DNA of 64,000 bases from Lacticaseibacillus suilingensis (GCF_016861845.1 NZ_BOLV01000008.1:58933-122932), one strand, 5' to 3'; positions 54,168 through 64,000 are shown, numbered from the stretch's first letter. The notes: generated by a model from the letters alone, not told the origin. Translations and numbers: made by a program.

Positions 54168-54749
54168 TCAAGGGTGAGCAGGCTGTTCGTCCAGCCTCTC
54201 CTTGATGTCATTGAAGCTCAGTGAGCGCACCTTCAGTTGTTTGGAAATATATAGTTGTGTACCTGGTGCCGTCAGTGCATCTTTGGATAGAATCATTCTT
54301 GCTGGGGTAATGTCAGCTACGTCAAAGCTATTATCGAGAATTTCCACGAGATAACCAGGTTCAATGAGTTTGATTATCTTGAAGTAGCCATGATTTGTGT
54401 GTACAAAAGCAAGGTATCTAGTTTGGCGCTCCAATAGTCTCATCGCCGATAATCCGCACCATGCTGAGACTAGTACAATGACAAAGCCAATAAAAGGATG
54501 ATTAAAATGCGATGCACTGGGCTGGGTAAACCTTAAGATTGTATCCGACAGCAGAAGAACAAATAAAATGATTGAGACGAATTCTAGAAGAAAGGAGCAT
54601 ATCGTTAATAACCCTGTTTCTAAACTGGTGGACTGTAATTTGTCTTTATCAAGCAACACCTCCCATTCATCGTGTCTCAGATAGTGGATACCAAACTGTA
54701 TAGATGCAAGAACTAGTGATGCTATGGTGACGGCTGTTGCGCTATTCAT
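54168..54749 (-). CDS. Hypothetical three-helix membrane protein of prophage origin
   Basis: This 193-residue protein has hydrophobic segments at ~5-22, ~45-68 and ~86-105 and a ~85-residue cytoplasmic C-terminal part. I do not recognise the family. AGAGAGGAAA precedes the ATG. It lies between a tRNA attachment site and a broken phage repressor and uses more A+T than the flanking housekeeping genes, so it is probably a phage-borne (perhaps lysogenic conversion) gene. Confidence 0.65.
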   Translation of the reverse strand: MNSATAVTIASLVLASIQFGIHYLRHDEWEVLLDKDKLQSTSLETGLLTICSFLLEFVSIILFVLLLSDTILRFTQPSASHFNHPFIGFVIVLVSAWCGLSAMRLLERQTRYLAFVHTNHGYFKIIKLIEPGYLVEILDNSFDVADITPARMILSKDALTAPGTQLYISKQLKVRSLSFNDIKERLDEQPAHP

Positions 54750-54797
54750 ATCTAATTTCCTCTCTCATTCTTGGTAATTTCATGACATGGGCTCTAT

Positions 54798-55075
54798 TTA
54801 CTGAATGACCCTTCCAATGATTTCGACCTTTTCGTAGCTGAATTCTCTGCCGAGGTACGCGTCATTGAATCTGTGCAGCTCCTTCGCGTCTAAGCGAATC
54901 TGCTTGAAGGTGACGACTTCACCCCGTACGCGGACTACAGCCAGCTCGCCGGATTCGATGACCTGCTGCCAGTGGATGCAGATTTGGTCGCCCAGCTGGT
55001 AGTGGGCTCCATGGAACCACCATCGATAGTGACAATCTCGTCCGCGCCACGGGAATGTCATCGACCTTGACTAGC
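54798..55075 (-). pseudogene. Remnant of CI/LexA-like phage repressor (peptidase S24 domain)
   Basis: Minus-strand frame fragments read DEIVTIDGGSMEP, then after a one-base deletion (~55003) YQLGDQI ... GELAVVRVRGEVVTFKQI ... IIGRVIQ. This is the S24 autocleavage domain with Ser in SMEP and Lys in TFKQI. A further frame change separates KVDDIPVA from it. The N-terminal DNA-binding half was not found. It is therefore a decayed CI-type repressor of a temperate phage. Confidence 0.72.
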
Positions 55076-55309
55076 GAGGACACCGCATCAGCATTCCGGG
55101 TATCGCTGTCAACTGTATTGCCTGCAACGGTGGATCCGGCCTATCACAACGCCACGATCTTCAGGAAAATCGATCACATTGTTGCTCAGCCATTTTGGCA
55201 CCAGACCGTTTCTGGAGCTGATAGGAGTCGAAGACACAGACGTGCTACTGACGCGTTTTCGCGAGCTTGTTGAAAACAACTGAGATGTCATCTTGAAAAG
55301 GACATAGTA

Positions 55310-55535
55310 ATGTCACTGATTGTAATCCACTCAGCGAGGTCAAGTAGGCTGACGAGAGAGTCGAGTGTAAGGTTCATGGCGGCAGCCAGAATTTGCCAGG
55401 GAAATTGGGACCTCCTATTCGCATTACTCAAAAATCGAGGGCAGTTTTCCAGAACCAAGAATTGCCTTGCTAAGGCGGGTCAAGAAGCGTTTTCCAGACT
55501 TTGATTCTAATCAGGCAATCAAAAACCCCAAATAG
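55310..55535 (+). pseudogene. Remnant of XRE/Cro-like regulator
   Basis: In the frame ending at TAG 55533-55535 the sequence reads QPEFAREIGTSYSHYSKIEG followed by a basic helix and FPDFDSNQ, a typical XRE helix-turn-helix. The likely N-terminal part (SVRFMAAARIC) is in another frame, so the gene is broken near 55380. It diverges from the CI remnant, as Cro does from CI in lysogeny switches. Confidence 0.6.
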
Positions 55536-55844
55536 TGTCGGCTACTCGGGGCTGCGAAATTTTGCTCAGTTAAAAATCCGACACTTGTCTTCATCAATTC
55601 ACCGGTATCGTCGTCCGGTACTGCTGATGAACTACGTCGCTCGCACCACTTCTCCATGACTGCTGGAGCCCGCTTTAAGGGAGGCGTACCCACTTTCGCA
55701 GTGCTGACAAACGTATTACCTCACAGTGAAAATCAAAAAGGTTTCCAAAGCTATCAGCTCCTTGTCCAATTTGATGAGTCAAGTGTAGCGCTATTTCCTC
55801 TGAATGGAAAGGACGCAGGACACACAAACCATAAGTGAAAGGGA
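55536..55844. other. Prophage-derived stretch without a recognised gene
   Basis: Open frames exist (for example 55656-55838, 60 codons) but none has a ribosome site or familiar sequence. Probably decayed phage DNA. Confidence 0.5.
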
Positions 55845-56192
55845 ATGAACGGGATGCTACAAGTAAAAGTACTTGAAGACACAGATGAAGGAATTATTGT
55901 GCTACGGCAGGAAGACTTAGAAAAGCGGCTGGCGGTAGCCAGACAAGAAGCTGAAACCGCACTGCTTGGCGGTCGTTGGTCAATTGCTGACTGTCTGAGG
56001 CGATTGAATGGCTACCGCAGAACTGACTTTTTGAACAACGTTTTGAAACCAAAGCGAACGGAGCTTGAGAGATGCGGTGCCTTACTGCACTGGTCGAAGG
56101 GTCGGGGAGATGGTTACAGGTTCCGAGCAACGAAAATGGCCCAGTGGCTTGAGGATAACTTAGATCAAATCGACCGGGGAGGGTGGAAATGA
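55845..56192 (+). CDS. DUF771-family phage protein
   Basis: This 115-residue protein has the DUF771 core (GGRWSIADCLRRLNGYRRTDFL near 44-65, key GGRW...L.....R....; then KMAQWLEDNLDQI near the end). These small proteins lie in the early region of many phages of lactobacilli and staphylococci; their role is unknown. GAAAGGG lies 2 bp before this ATG and 11 bp before ATG 55854, so the start is uncertain. The frame is intact. Overlaps the next small frame by 4 bp. Confidence 0.75.
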   Translation: MNGMLQVKVLEDTDEGIIVLRQEDLEKRLAVARQEAETALLGGRWSIADCLRRLNGYRRTDFLNNVLKPKRTELERCGALLHWSKGRGDGYRFRATKMAQWLEDNLDQIDRGGWK

Positions 56193-56287
56193 CAACCTAT
56201 GTGCGCAGTGAAAACCGCCTCCGGTTAAATGATTTGCATCTCATCATTCGCGTGTTTGAAGATGACTTGCGCCGTGGTGAGAGCTGA
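56189..56287 (+). CDS. Small phage-type reading frame
   Basis: This 32-codon frame, beginning MTTYVRSENRLRLNDLHLII, has an ATG that overlaps the DUF771 stop (ATGA) and GGGGAGGG just upstream. It is probably the start of a phage gene truncated by decay. Function unknown. Confidence 0.45.
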   Translation: MTTYVRSENRLRLNDLHLIIRVFEDDLRRGES

Positions 56288-56652
56288 TTGTCGTGGGAAT
56301 TGTGGCATGCATCGCACAATCATGTCAGATGAGTTTGGAACCGTGATTGGCATGCTGAATGGTCACCTGAAGACCATAAAGAGCTCGAACCGTCATGCAA
56401 GAAAGGAGCACTAGATCGGGGTGATTTTACGAGCGGATTAGCGATTATGAATGAGCGCAACTCAGTGACGTCAAAGCTAACCAGTGCTGGCACTTTTAGC
56501 TGCGCGGCAGGGTTAACGAGAAGTATACAGTGAAGGACGTTTTTGTTTCTCCGCGGTAAGGGGCGCTGAACTTGACCCTGAGCGAAAGCGCAAGCCTGAT
56601 ATTTTCCCGCTGCGCTATGCTAAACTAGAGCCAAGCAAAGGCAAAGAAAAGA
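56288..56652. other. Gene-free stretch between prophage remnant and clpP
   Basis: No recognised gene. Possible right edge of the prophage remnant; no second copy of the tRNA 3' end (attR) was found by eye. Confidence 0.5.
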
Positions 56653-56669
56653 TTTGACCTTCTTTGACT
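56653..56669 (-). promoter_or_regulatory. CtsR operator at clpP
   Basis: On the minus strand AGTCAAA-GAA-GGTCAAA, an exact fit to the CtsR heptad repeat RGTCAAA-NAN-RGTCAAA. It covers the -35 of the clpP promoter. Confidence 0.9.
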
Positions 56670-56682
56670 TTAGCTTTATACT
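56654..56682 (+). promoter_or_regulatory. Promoter for clpP
   Basis: TTGACC (56654-56659), 17 bp, TATACT (56677-56682). Both control sites, CtsR and CIRCE, overlap or abut it. Confidence 0.85.
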
Positions 56683-56708
56683 TAGCACTGTACTTTTAAG
56701 AGTGCTAA
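56682..56708 (+). promoter_or_regulatory. CIRCE element (HrcA operator) at clpP
   Basis: TTAGCACTG-N9-GAGTGCTAA. Only one base differs from the perfect CIRCE palindrome (G for C at the ninth position). It begins at the last base of the -10 and covers the transcription start. Confidence 0.88.
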
Positions 56709-56732
56709 AACTCGCGATGAGGAGGTTCCAAT

Positions 56733-57323
56733 ATGTTAGTTCCGACAGTTGTTGAACAAACCAGCCGCGGCGAGCGTGCCTATGACATTTACTCCCGCCT
56801 GTTAAAAGACCGGATCATCATGCTGTCCGGGGAGATTAATGACCAAGTGGCCAACTCGATCATTGCCCAACTCCTATTTTTGGACGCGCAAGACCCTGAC
56901 AAAGACATCTACCTCTACATCAATAGCCCAGGTGGTGTGATCACCTCTGGTCTGGCGATGCTGGACACCATGAACCTGATTCACGCCGACGTGCAAACCA
57001 TTGCCATCGGGATGGCGGCTTCCATGGCCTCCGTACTGTTAGCCGGCGGGAAGAAAGGCAAGCGCTTTGCGTTGCCTAATTCCGAAATCCTGATTCACCA
57101 GCCATCTGGCGGTGCCCAGGGCCAGCAAACTGAAATCGAAATTGCCGCTGAAGAAATCTTGAAAGCTCGCAAGAAGCTGAACAAGATTCTCTCTGATGCG
57201 ACTGGTCAAACCGAAGCGAAGATCAAGAAAGATACCGAACGGGACAACTACCTGAGCGCCCAAGAAGCGAAGGATTACGGCCTGATCGATGATATTTTGA
57301 CCTCTAAGGCTGATCAAAAGTAA
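56733..57323 (+). CDS. clpP: ATP-dependent Clp protease proteolytic subunit
   Basis: This 196-residue protease forms the 14-mer barrel used with ClpX, ClpC and ClpE. The catalytic triad is Ser97 (GMAASMAS), His122 (IHQPSGG) and Asp171 (ERDNY). GAGGAGG precedes the ATG. Operators for both CtsR and HrcA precede it. A terminator shared with the convergent MarR gene follows. Confidence 0.97.
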   Translation: MLVPTVVEQTSRGERAYDIYSRLLKDRIIMLSGEINDQVANSIIAQLLFLDAQDPDKDIYLYINSPGGVITSGLAMLDTMNLIHADVQTIAIGMAASMASVLLAGGKKGKRFALPNSEILIHQPSGGAQGQQTEIEIAAEEILKARKKLNKILSDATGQTEAKIKKDTERDNYLSAQEAKDYGLIDDILTSKADQK

Positions 57324-57337
57324 CATCACTAGCGACC

Positions 57338-57382
57338 AAAAATCGCCAGTCCGTTGCGAAAGCAACAGGCCGGCGATTTTTT
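57338..57382. terminator. Bidirectional terminator between clpP and ohrR-like gene
   Basis: AAAATCGCC / GGCGATTTT outer stem and GTTGC-GAAA-GCAAC inner hairpin, with A- and T-runs on the two sides. Confidence 0.85.
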
Positions 57383-57392
57383 GTGCGCTCGT

Positions 57393-57842
57393 TTAGTTCA
57401 AAGACTCATCTGGGATGGCGGATAGATTGCCGTCCACGCGGTCAACGCTCTCTTTGATCGCCACATAAGATTCTTCTGGCAGATTGAGTAGGGTCATGCA
57501 AGAGCCGACGTGTTCGTAAATGTCATCACGCATCATCTCGGCTTTCTCGGTCAAGCTGACATCAACGCGGCGTTCATCAACGGTCGAACGCTTGCGCGAG
57601 ATCCAGCCGTCTTTTTCCATCCGCTTCATCAGTGGAGTTAAGGTGCCGGAGTCCAGATCCAACGCCTGGCCGACTTCCTTGACGGACATGGTGCCGTGCT
57701 CATAAAGCGACAGCAAGGTGATGTATTGCGGATAGGTCAGTTTGTACTTGGCCAGCGCCTGTGCGTAGAAATGATTGAACTGTTTTTGGGCTTTATAGAT
57801 TGAAAAGCAAAGTTGCTCATTCAAACGAATTGGTTTTGTCAT
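57393..57842 (-). CDS. MarR-family regulator, OhrR-like
   Basis: This 149-residue winged-helix protein has the N-terminal reactive Cys12 in LNEQLCFSIYKA, as in OhrR organic-peroxide sensors, the wing GTLTPLMKRMEKDGWI and DERRVDVSLT. ATG 57842 is chosen because GGAGG lies 7 bp upstream; ATG 57848 is one base from it. No ohr peroxidase gene is adjacent, so its target is elsewhere. Confidence 0.82.
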   Translation of the reverse strand: MTKPIRLNEQLCFSIYKAQKQFNHFYAQALAKYKLTYPQYITLLSLYEHGTMSVKEVGQALDLDSGTLTPLMKRMEKDGWISRKRSTVDERRVDVSLTEKAEMMRDDIYEHVGSCMTLLNLPEESYVAIKESVDRVDGNLSAIPDESLN

Positions 57843-57908
57843 TGTCATGCCTCCAGATTTGCGGCCATCGCATTTGTCGAGATTATTGTACACGATTGAA
57901 TGGAGCAA

Positions 57909-58107
57909 TGGAAGTTTTAATTGCTGACGCAGCCGGTGTTAGGACCGAGCTGGAATTGAATGAAAATCCCGTGAGAAGAAAGCCGAATTTGGGCTCCCGA
58001 AACCGGTGGCCACAAAGCGCCGCAACCGATTTCAACCCGAAAATAGTCATGGCTCGGGCGCCTAATCTTCCATATTTTGAACCTTTTGGGGAGATTGGGC
58101 GTTTTGC
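57909..58107. other. Upstream part of the ohrR-cggR intergenic stretch
   Basis: The 344 bp to the next gene need to hold the minus-strand promoter of the MarR gene and, at the far end, the cggR promoter and operator. No other structure or gene is recognised here. Confidence 0.4.
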
Positions 58108-58136
58108 TTGCTTGCTTTTCGAGCAGTGGTTATAAT
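58108..58136 (+). promoter_or_regulatory. Promoter for the cggR-gapA operon
   Basis: TTGCTT (58108-58113), 17 bp, TATAAT (58131-58136). Confidence 0.75.
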
Positions 58137-58195
58137 AGGAGTCGTTGGTAAGGAAAAACAGGTCGCACTGGGGTTCCTAATTTTTTTACAAGTGC

Positions 58196-58231
58196 TGGGT
58201 CGTCATGTGACACAGCGGGACACAGTAAGAC
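58196..58231 (+). promoter_or_regulatory. CggR operator
   Basis: TGGGTC-N6-TGAC-N4-CGGGAC-N6-AGAC matches the B. subtilis CggR direct repeat CGGGAC-N6-TGTC-N4-CGGGAC-N6-TGTC in spacing at every block, with four base differences. It lies ~55 bp after the transcription start, where bound CggR would block elongation. Confidence 0.75.
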
Positions 58232-58252
58232 CCACAAGAAGGATAATGACCT

Positions 58253-59290
58253 ATGCATTCTGAGTTCGCCTGGATCGAAGCAATCGCGCCAGACCTCATG
58301 GGCGTGATTACGAAACGTTATCAGATCCTTCAGTTCATTAGCTGGATGGCACCAGTTGGTCGGCGCTCACTCGCCGAGCAAATGAAGATTTCAGAACGGG
58401 TGCTGCGCACTGAGACCGACTTTCTGCGCAAGCAGGGGCTGATTGAAAGTTCCAAATCCGGCATGGTCCTTACCAGCCAGGGCATTGAAGTCTTTGAAGG
58501 CCTGGAGCAGTTTATGAATCAGCTGCTTGGGTTCAAAGAAGATGAGAAGCGCTTGGCCGACAAGTTGGGCATTGATCATTGTCTCATTGTTAACGGCGAT
58601 GCCGATCAAAGCAGCCGCGTGTTGGACGAAATGGGCAAAGAGCTCAACCAAACCTTGCAGCTGGTATTGCCAGCTGGGCGGCTAACCGTCGCTGTCATGG
58701 GCGGCACCACGATGGCGCGGGTCGCCCAACAGATGACCTACAAGCTGTCGGCGGGTCGCGAGTTGACCTTCGTGCCAGCTCGCGGCGGGGTCGGTGAGGC
58801 GGTAGCCATTCAAGCCAATTCCGTCGCCGCCAGCATGGCCGAAGCAACGGACAGCAAGTATCGCGTGCTTTACATTCCTGAAAATGTCAGCGCCGAAACT
58901 TACCAACCTTTGCTCAAAGAGCCATCGGTGCAAGAAGTGCTTCAATTGATTGACAATGCTCAGGTTGTGATTCATAGTATAGGGGATGCCTTGGTCATGG
59001 CCAAGCGTCGTTCCATGGCTCCAGCTACCATTGCCAAGCTGGTCGAGAAACATGCCGTTTCAGAAACTTTCGGCACGTTCTTCGATGAAGCAGGGCAGGT
59101 CATTTACAAGATTCCAAGAATTGGGTTACAAATTCCGGATCTTGATCATATCCCATATGTGTTCGCCGTCGCCGGAGGCAAATCCAAAGCTCAAGCGATT
59201 GCGGCGTATATGAAAAATGCACCGAGTCGGACGTGGCTCATCACGGACGTCGGTGCCTCAAATGCGATTTTAACTGGGGAAACCCGTTAG
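58253..59290 (+). CDS. cggR: Central glycolytic genes regulator CggR
   Basis: This 345-residue SorC/DeoR-type repressor has an N-terminal winged helix ([16 protein letters not shown] near 40, key SLAEQ..ISER.LR) and a phosphosugar-binding domain (~85-340; [10 protein letters not shown] near 145, [10 protein letters not shown] near 175, VTDVGAS-like [10 protein letters not shown] near the end). It is released by fructose-1,6-bisphosphate in Bacillus. It heads its own operon behind a matching operator and lies 37 bp before gapA. Confidence 0.95.
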   Translation: MHSEFAWIEAIAPDLMGVITKRYQILQFISWMAPVGRRSLAEQMKISERVLRTETDFLRKQGLIESSKSGMVLTSQGIEVFEGLEQFMNQLLGFKEDEKRLADKLGIDHCLIVNGDADQSSRVLDEMGKELNQTLQLVLPAGRLTVAVMGGTTMARVAQQMTYKLSAGRELTFVPARGGVGEAVAIQANSVAASMAEATDSKYRVLYIPENVSAETYQPLLKEPSVQEVLQLIDNAQVVIHSIGDALVMAKRRSMAPATIAKLVEKHAVSETFGTFFDEAGQVIYKIPRIGLQIPDLDHIPYVFAVAGGKSKAQAIAAYMKNAPSRTWLITDVGASNAILTGETR

Positions 59291-59327
59291 AATAAAACTC
59301 TTATTTCCTAAAGGAGGAAATTTTAGC

Positions 59328-60350
59328 ATGACTGTTAAAATTGGTATCAATGGTTTTGGCCGTATCGGTCGTTTGGCTTTCCGCCGCATCTTCGAATTGG
59401 GCGCCAAGAGTGACGACATCGAAGTTGTCGCAATCAACGATCTGACCAGCCCAGCGATGTTGGCTCACCTGCTGAAGTATGATTCAACTCACGGCACTTT
59501 CCCTGGTGAAGTCAGCGCTACCGACAACGGTATCGTTGTTAACGGCAAGGAATACCGCGTTTACGCAGAACCACAAGCACAGAACATTCCTTGGGTTAAG
59601 AACGACGGTGTTCAATATGTCCTCGAATGTACTGGTTTCTACACCTCTGCTGAAAAAGCTCAGGCTCACTTGGATGCCGGTGCAGAACGTGTTCTGATCT
59701 CCGCTCCTGCCGGCAAGATCCGTACGATCGTTTACAACGTTAACGACAACGAATTGACTGCTGACGACAAGATCGTTTCCGCTGGTTCTTGCACGACCAA
59801 CTGCTTGGCACCAATGGCTTACTTCCTGAACAAGGAATTCGGCATCGAAGTTGGTACCATGACCACGGTTCACGCTTACACCTCCACTCAGATGCTGTTG
59901 GACGGCCCAGTTCGCGGCGGCAACATGCGCGCTGCTCGCTCTGCTGCGGTTAACACCATTCCTCACAGCACCGGTGCTGCTAAGGCTATCGGTATCGTTA
60001 TCCCAGAACTGAACGGCAAGTTGCAGGGCCACGCTCAGCGTGTATCTGTTGTCGACGGTTCTTTGACCGAATTGGTTTCCATCCTGAAGACCAAGAACGT
60101 TACGGCTGACCAAGTCAACGAAGCCATCAAGAAGCACACTGAAGGCAACGAAAGCTTCGGCTACAACGCTGACGAAGTTGTTTCCTCAGACATCATCGGC
60201 ACCACTTACGGTTCAATCTTCGACCCAACCCAGACCGAAGTTACAACCGCCGGTGACTACCAACTGGTTAAGACGGTTGCTTGGTACGACAACGAATATG
60301 GCTTCACTTGCCAAATGATTCGTACCCTGCTGAAGTTTGCTACCCTCTAA
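59328..60350 (+). CDS. gapA: Glyceraldehyde-3-phosphate dehydrogenase
   Basis: This 340-residue glycolytic enzyme has the NAD motif [10 protein letters not shown] (6-15) and the catalytic Cys155 in SCTTNC, with the partner His in TTVHAYT near 182. AAAGGAGG precedes the ATG. Codons are strongly biased (for example GTT, GCT, AAG), as in very highly expressed genes, and unlike most of the window. A strong terminator follows, so gapA may be transcribed in excess over the genes after it. Confidence 0.97.
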   Translation: MTVKIGINGFGRIGRLAFRRIFELGAKSDDIEVVAINDLTSPAMLAHLLKYDSTHGTFPGEVSATDNGIVVNGKEYRVYAEPQAQNIPWVKNDGVQYVLECTGFYTSAEKAQAHLDAGAERVLISAPAGKIRTIVYNVNDNELTADDKIVSAGSCTTNCLAPMAYFLNKEFGIEVGTMTTVHAYTSTQMLLDGPVRGGNMRAARSAAVNTIPHSTGAAKAIGIVIPELNGKLQGHAQRVSVVDGSLTELVSILKTKNVTADQVNEAIKKHTEGNESFGYNADEVVSSDIIGTTYGSIFDPTQTEVTTAGDYQLVKTVAWYDNEYGFTCQMIRTLLKFATL

Positions 60351-60388
60351 TTCGTTAGAGTAAGCTCATTTCAACCGTTTGATGAAGA

Positions 60389-60421
60389 GGGCGGAGGGAG
60401 TAACTCCCTCCGCCCTTTTTT
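60389..60421 (+). terminator. Terminator after gapA
   Basis: GGGCGGAGGGAGT / ACTCCCTCCGCCC perfect thirteen-base stem, one-base to two-base loop, TTTTTT. It lies inside the gap-pgk interval and may be partial, passing some transcription to pgk. Confidence 0.9.
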
Positions 60422-60440
60422 CAAGGCTCCGGTTCACATT

Positions 60441-60496
60441 CGTGGACTGGGCTTGCCGTGGCGGCAGCAATGCCGCTAGGGCAAACCTAGTCCGCG
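60441..60496 (+). other. Long hairpin in the gapA-pgk interval
   Basis: Stacked arms CGTGGACT / AGTCCGCG, TTGCC / GGCAA and TGGCGGCA / TGCCGCTA, capped by a GCAA (GNRA) tetraloop. No T-run follows, so this is not a terminator. It lies 49 bp before the pgk start codon. Confidence 0.6.
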
Positions 60497-60544
60497 TTTG
60501 GCCGGGCTTTAAGTGGACATCCATTTTTAGGAGGGTTTTATTCA

Positions 60545-61735
60545 ATGGCTAAATTGATCGTTTCTGATTTAGACGTTAAGGACAAAAAAGTCCTCATCCG
60601 GGTCGACTTCAATGTGCCGATCAAGGATGGCGTTATCGGTGATGACAACCGGATCGTGGCAGCTTTGCCAACCATCCAGTATGTGATCGACCATGGTGGC
60701 AAGGCCATCTTGCTGTCACACTTGGGCCGCGTGAAGACTGAAGAAGACAAGGCTAAGTTGAGCCTGCGTCCAGTCGCAGAACGTCTGTCCGAATTGCTGA
60801 AGAAGCCAGTCACCTTCGTTCCTGCTACCCGCGGTCCAGAACTGGAAGACGCCATCAACAAGATGAATGACGGCGATGTTCTGGTCATGGAAAACACCCG
60901 GTTTGAAGACTTAGACGGCAAAAAGGAATCCGGCAACGACCCAGAATTGGGCAAGTACTGGGCTTCCTTGGGCGACCTGTATGTTAACGATGCTTTCGGC
61001 ACCGCGCACCGCGCCCATGCTTCTAACGTCGGCATTGCTTCCAACATGAAGCAAGCTGCTGCTGGTTTCTTGATGGAAAAGGAAATCAAGTTCTTAGGTG
61101 ACGCGGTTCAAAATCCAAAGCGCCCATTCGTTGCTATCTTAGGTGGCGCGAAGGTTTCCGACAAGATCGGTGTCATCCGCAACTTGGTACCAAAGGCTGA
61201 CAAGATTATTGTTGGTGGTGGGATGACTTACACGTTCTATGCTGCTAAGGGTCTGTCAATCGGTAAGTCCTTGGTTGAAAAGGACAAGATTGAACTGGCT
61301 AAGCAGATCATGGACGAAGCCGGCGACAAGCTGCTTTTGCCAGTCGACAACGTGGTTGCCACCGAATTCTCCAACGACGCCCCACACAAGGTCGTTGAAG
61401 GGGCGATTCCTGATGGCTACATGGCCCTTGATATCGGCCCGAAGTCTGTTGAAGACATCAAGGCTGCTTTGAAGGGTGCCAAGACGGTGGTTTGGAACGG
61501 GCCAATGGGCGTGTTCGAAATGCCTAACTACGCCAAGGGCACGCTGGAAGTCGGCGAAGCGCTGGGTGCCTTGAAGGATGCTACCACCATTATCGGCGGC
61601 GGCGACTCCACTGCGGCTGCTAAGCAGCTCGGCATCGCGCCTCAGATCACCCACATCTCCACTGGTGGTGGTGCAAGTCTTGAATACCTTGAAGGTAAGA
61701 CTTTGCCAGGGATCGCTGCGATTTCCGAGAAGTAA
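60545..61735 (+). CDS. pgk: Phosphoglycerate kinase
   Basis: This 396-residue enzyme makes ATP from 1,3-bisphosphoglycerate. The substrate-binding signature [11 protein letters not shown] is near 19, SHLGR near 59, the nucleotide region [10 protein letters not shown] near 199 and GGGDSTAA near 353. AGGAGG is 11 bp before the ATG. Codon bias is strong, as for gapA. Confidence 0.97.
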   Translation: MAKLIVSDLDVKDKKVLIRVDFNVPIKDGVIGDDNRIVAALPTIQYVIDHGGKAILLSHLGRVKTEEDKAKLSLRPVAERLSELLKKPVTFVPATRGPELEDAINKMNDGDVLVMENTRFEDLDGKKESGNDPELGKYWASLGDLYVNDAFGTAHRAHASNVGIASNMKQAAAGFLMEKEIKFLGDAVQNPKRPFVAILGGAKVSDKIGVIRNLVPKADKIIVGGGMTYTFYAAKGLSIGKSLVEKDKIELAKQIMDEAGDKLLLPVDNVVATEFSNDAPHKVVEGAIPDGYMALDIGPKSVEDIKAALKGAKTVVWNGPMGVFEMPNYAKGTLEVGEALGALKDATTIIGGGDSTAAAKQLGIAPQITHISTGGGASLEYLEGKTLPGIAAISEK

Positions 61736-61762
61736 TCACTGCGTTTGGAAAGGAAGTTTGTA

Positions 61763-62518
61763 ATGCGTACACCAATTATTGCCGGGAACTGGAAAATGAA
61801 CAAGAACCCGGAAGAAACCCAAGCCTTCTTAGATGGCGTTAAGGGTAAGTTGCCAGAATCCAGCAAGGTGCAAACCGTCATTGCCGCACCGGCAATCGAT
61901 TTGTCCACCTTGGTGGCTGGCGCTAAAGGCACCCCGCTGCAGACCGCAGCTGAAAACAGCTACTTCGAAGACGAAGGCGCCTTTACTGGTGAAACTTCAC
62001 CAAAAGCCCTTAAGGAAATGGGTCTGGACTATGTCGTGATCGGCCACAGCGAACGCCGCGGCTACTTCCACGAAACCGACGAAGACATTAACAAAAAGGC
62101 TCACGCCATTTTCAACAATGGCCTGCTGCCAATCATCTGCTGCGGCGAAAGCTTGGCTCAGCGTGAAGCTGGCCAAACTGAAGACTGGGTAGCTTCCCAA
62201 GTTGAAGCTGCTTTGGCCGGCCTGTCTGCAGACCAAGTTAAAGTCGCTGTGATTGCCTACGAACCAATCTGGGCTATCGGCACCGGCAAGACGGCTACGG
62301 CTGATCAGGCCCAAGCCGTGGTTGCGCACATCCGCGCAACGGTCGCTAAGTTGTATGATGCTGATGTGGCTGACGCCGTTCGCATTCTTTACGGCGGCTC
62401 CGTTAAGCCTGCTAACGTCAAGGAATTGATGGCTAAGCCTGATATCGATGGCGGCTTGGTCGGCGGTGCTTCCATGGATCCGGAAAGCTTCATCGCCTTG
62501 GCCAACTACCAAGACTAA
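61763..62518 (+). CDS. tpiA: Triosephosphate isomerase
   Basis: This 251-residue enzyme has Asn10-Lys12 in GNWKMN, electrophile His in IGHSERR near 95, catalytic Glu in [12 protein letters not shown] near 166 and the phosphate loop GGSVKPAN near 211. ATG 61763 has GGAAAGGAAG upstream; an in-frame ATG at 61745 overlaps that site. 27 bp after pgk. Confidence 0.97.
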   Translation: MRTPIIAGNWKMNKNPEETQAFLDGVKGKLPESSKVQTVIAAPAIDLSTLVAGAKGTPLQTAAENSYFEDEGAFTGETSPKALKEMGLDYVVIGHSERRGYFHETDEDINKKAHAIFNNGLLPIICCGESLAQREAGQTEDWVASQVEAALAGLSADQVKVAVIAYEPIWAIGTGKTATADQAQAVVAHIRATVAKLYDADVADAVRILYGGSVKPANVKELMAKPDIDGGLVGGASMDPESFIALANYQD

Positions 62519-62571
62519 TCACGCCTGCGTGATCAACTCAAATTAAAAAAAGTGCCTTCGGGCAAAAATAA

Positions 62572-63888
<1,317 letters not shown>

Positions 63889-63898
63889 TTCGTCATTG

Positions 63899-63930
63899 AA
63901 GCGTCTTACCTGCGGGTGAGGCGCTTTTTT
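63899..63930 (+). terminator. Terminator after eno
   Basis: AAGCGTCTTACC / GGTGAGGCGCTT (one mismatch or wobble), followed by TTTTTT. Confidence 0.88.
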
Positions 63931-63943
63931 CTACCATCAGTCA

Positions 63944-63976
63944 AGAGAAAGTTGATCTATTAGGCTTTCTCTTTTT
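63944..63976 (+). terminator. Second hairpin with T-run at the window end
   Basis: AGAGAAAG / CTTTCTCT, 13-base loop, TTTTC. It may back up the eno terminator or end a minus-strand gene lying beyond the window. Confidence 0.5.
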
Positions 63977-64000
63977 CTTTGTCTTCCATTCTGACCTTGA

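Noticed and set aside
55100..55290. Minus-strand 60-codon frame as the N-terminal half of the CI repressor
   Set aside because: Its sequence shows no helix-turn-helix pattern, and a plus-strand frame in the same DNA looks equally or more protein-like, so no call is made.
53911..56650. Second copy of the tRNA-Arg 3' end as attR
   Set aside because: Only a seven-base GCTGCGC match (near 56501) was found by eye, which is not enough to mark a prophage boundary.

Overview
The window is a chromosomal segment of a low-GC-phylum Gram-positive of the order Lactobacillales. The likeliest genus is Lacticaseibacillus or a close relative. This is inferred from gene order (ftsK-ymfFHI-rodZ-pgsA-cinA-rny, comFA-comFC-hpf-secA-prfB-ftsEX, hprK-lgt-gpsA-trxB, uvrBA, rapZ-yvcK-whiA, clpP, cggR-gap-pgk-tpi-eno), an HprK very close to what I remember of the L. 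casei protein, strong AGGAGG ribosome sites and a base composition slightly above 50% GC by eye. No species is claimed.

Layout. 1-8.5 kb: DNA translocase FtsK, the YmfF/YmfH/YmfI group, RodZ-like, PgsA, CinA. 8.6-16.2 kb: RNase Y, potassium transporter Kup, a YigZ protein on the minus strand, ComFA/ComFC and the hibernation factor. 16.3-22.9 kb: SecA, RF2 with its programmed frameshift, FtsEX and a MinJ-like PDZ protein. 22.9-30.3 kb: a complete phosphate module (two-component system, PstSCAB1B2, PhoU). 30.3-32.3 kb: an IS110-family insertion sequence. 32.3-34.4 kb: a LiaXYZ-like envelope-stress operon. 34.8-40.8 kb: HprK, Lgt, GpsA, TrxB, phosphoglucomutase. 40.9-47.0 kb: YfbR and UvrBA. 47.2-50.8 kb: a DUF308 protein, then a GntR regulator, a PTS EIIC and an SGNH hydrolase. 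50.9-53.9 kb: RapZ, YvcK, WhiA and tRNA-Arg(CCG). 53.9-56.3 kb: a decayed prophage fragment at the tRNA. 56.6-64 kb: ClpP, an OhrR/MarR regulator and the lower-glycolysis operon cggR-gapA-pgk-tpiA-eno.

Regulation visible in the sequence: ClpP carries both a CtsR operator over its -35 and a CIRCE (HrcA) element after its -10. uvrBA has a LexA-type box between -35 and -10. cggR has a CggR-type direct-repeat operator. pstS has PHO-box-like repeats. These agree with the products they precede.

The most unusual content is non-coding. Six copies of a ~125 bp element (one alone, one tandem pair, one tandem triple, plus two truncated lead copies) lie between rny/kup, liaZ/hprK and yfbR/uvrB. The copies differ in sequence but keep complementary arms, a bulged base and conserved internal-loop bases, so folding appears to be conserved. 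A second family of terminator-ended elements sits 2-18 bp after the stop codons of ftsX, phoU and trxB. A third, 43 bp hairpin occurs twice in opposite orientation, once inside a family-2 copy and once next to a family-1 array. I do not recognise a name for any of them. recA is also missing from its usual place between cinA and rny.
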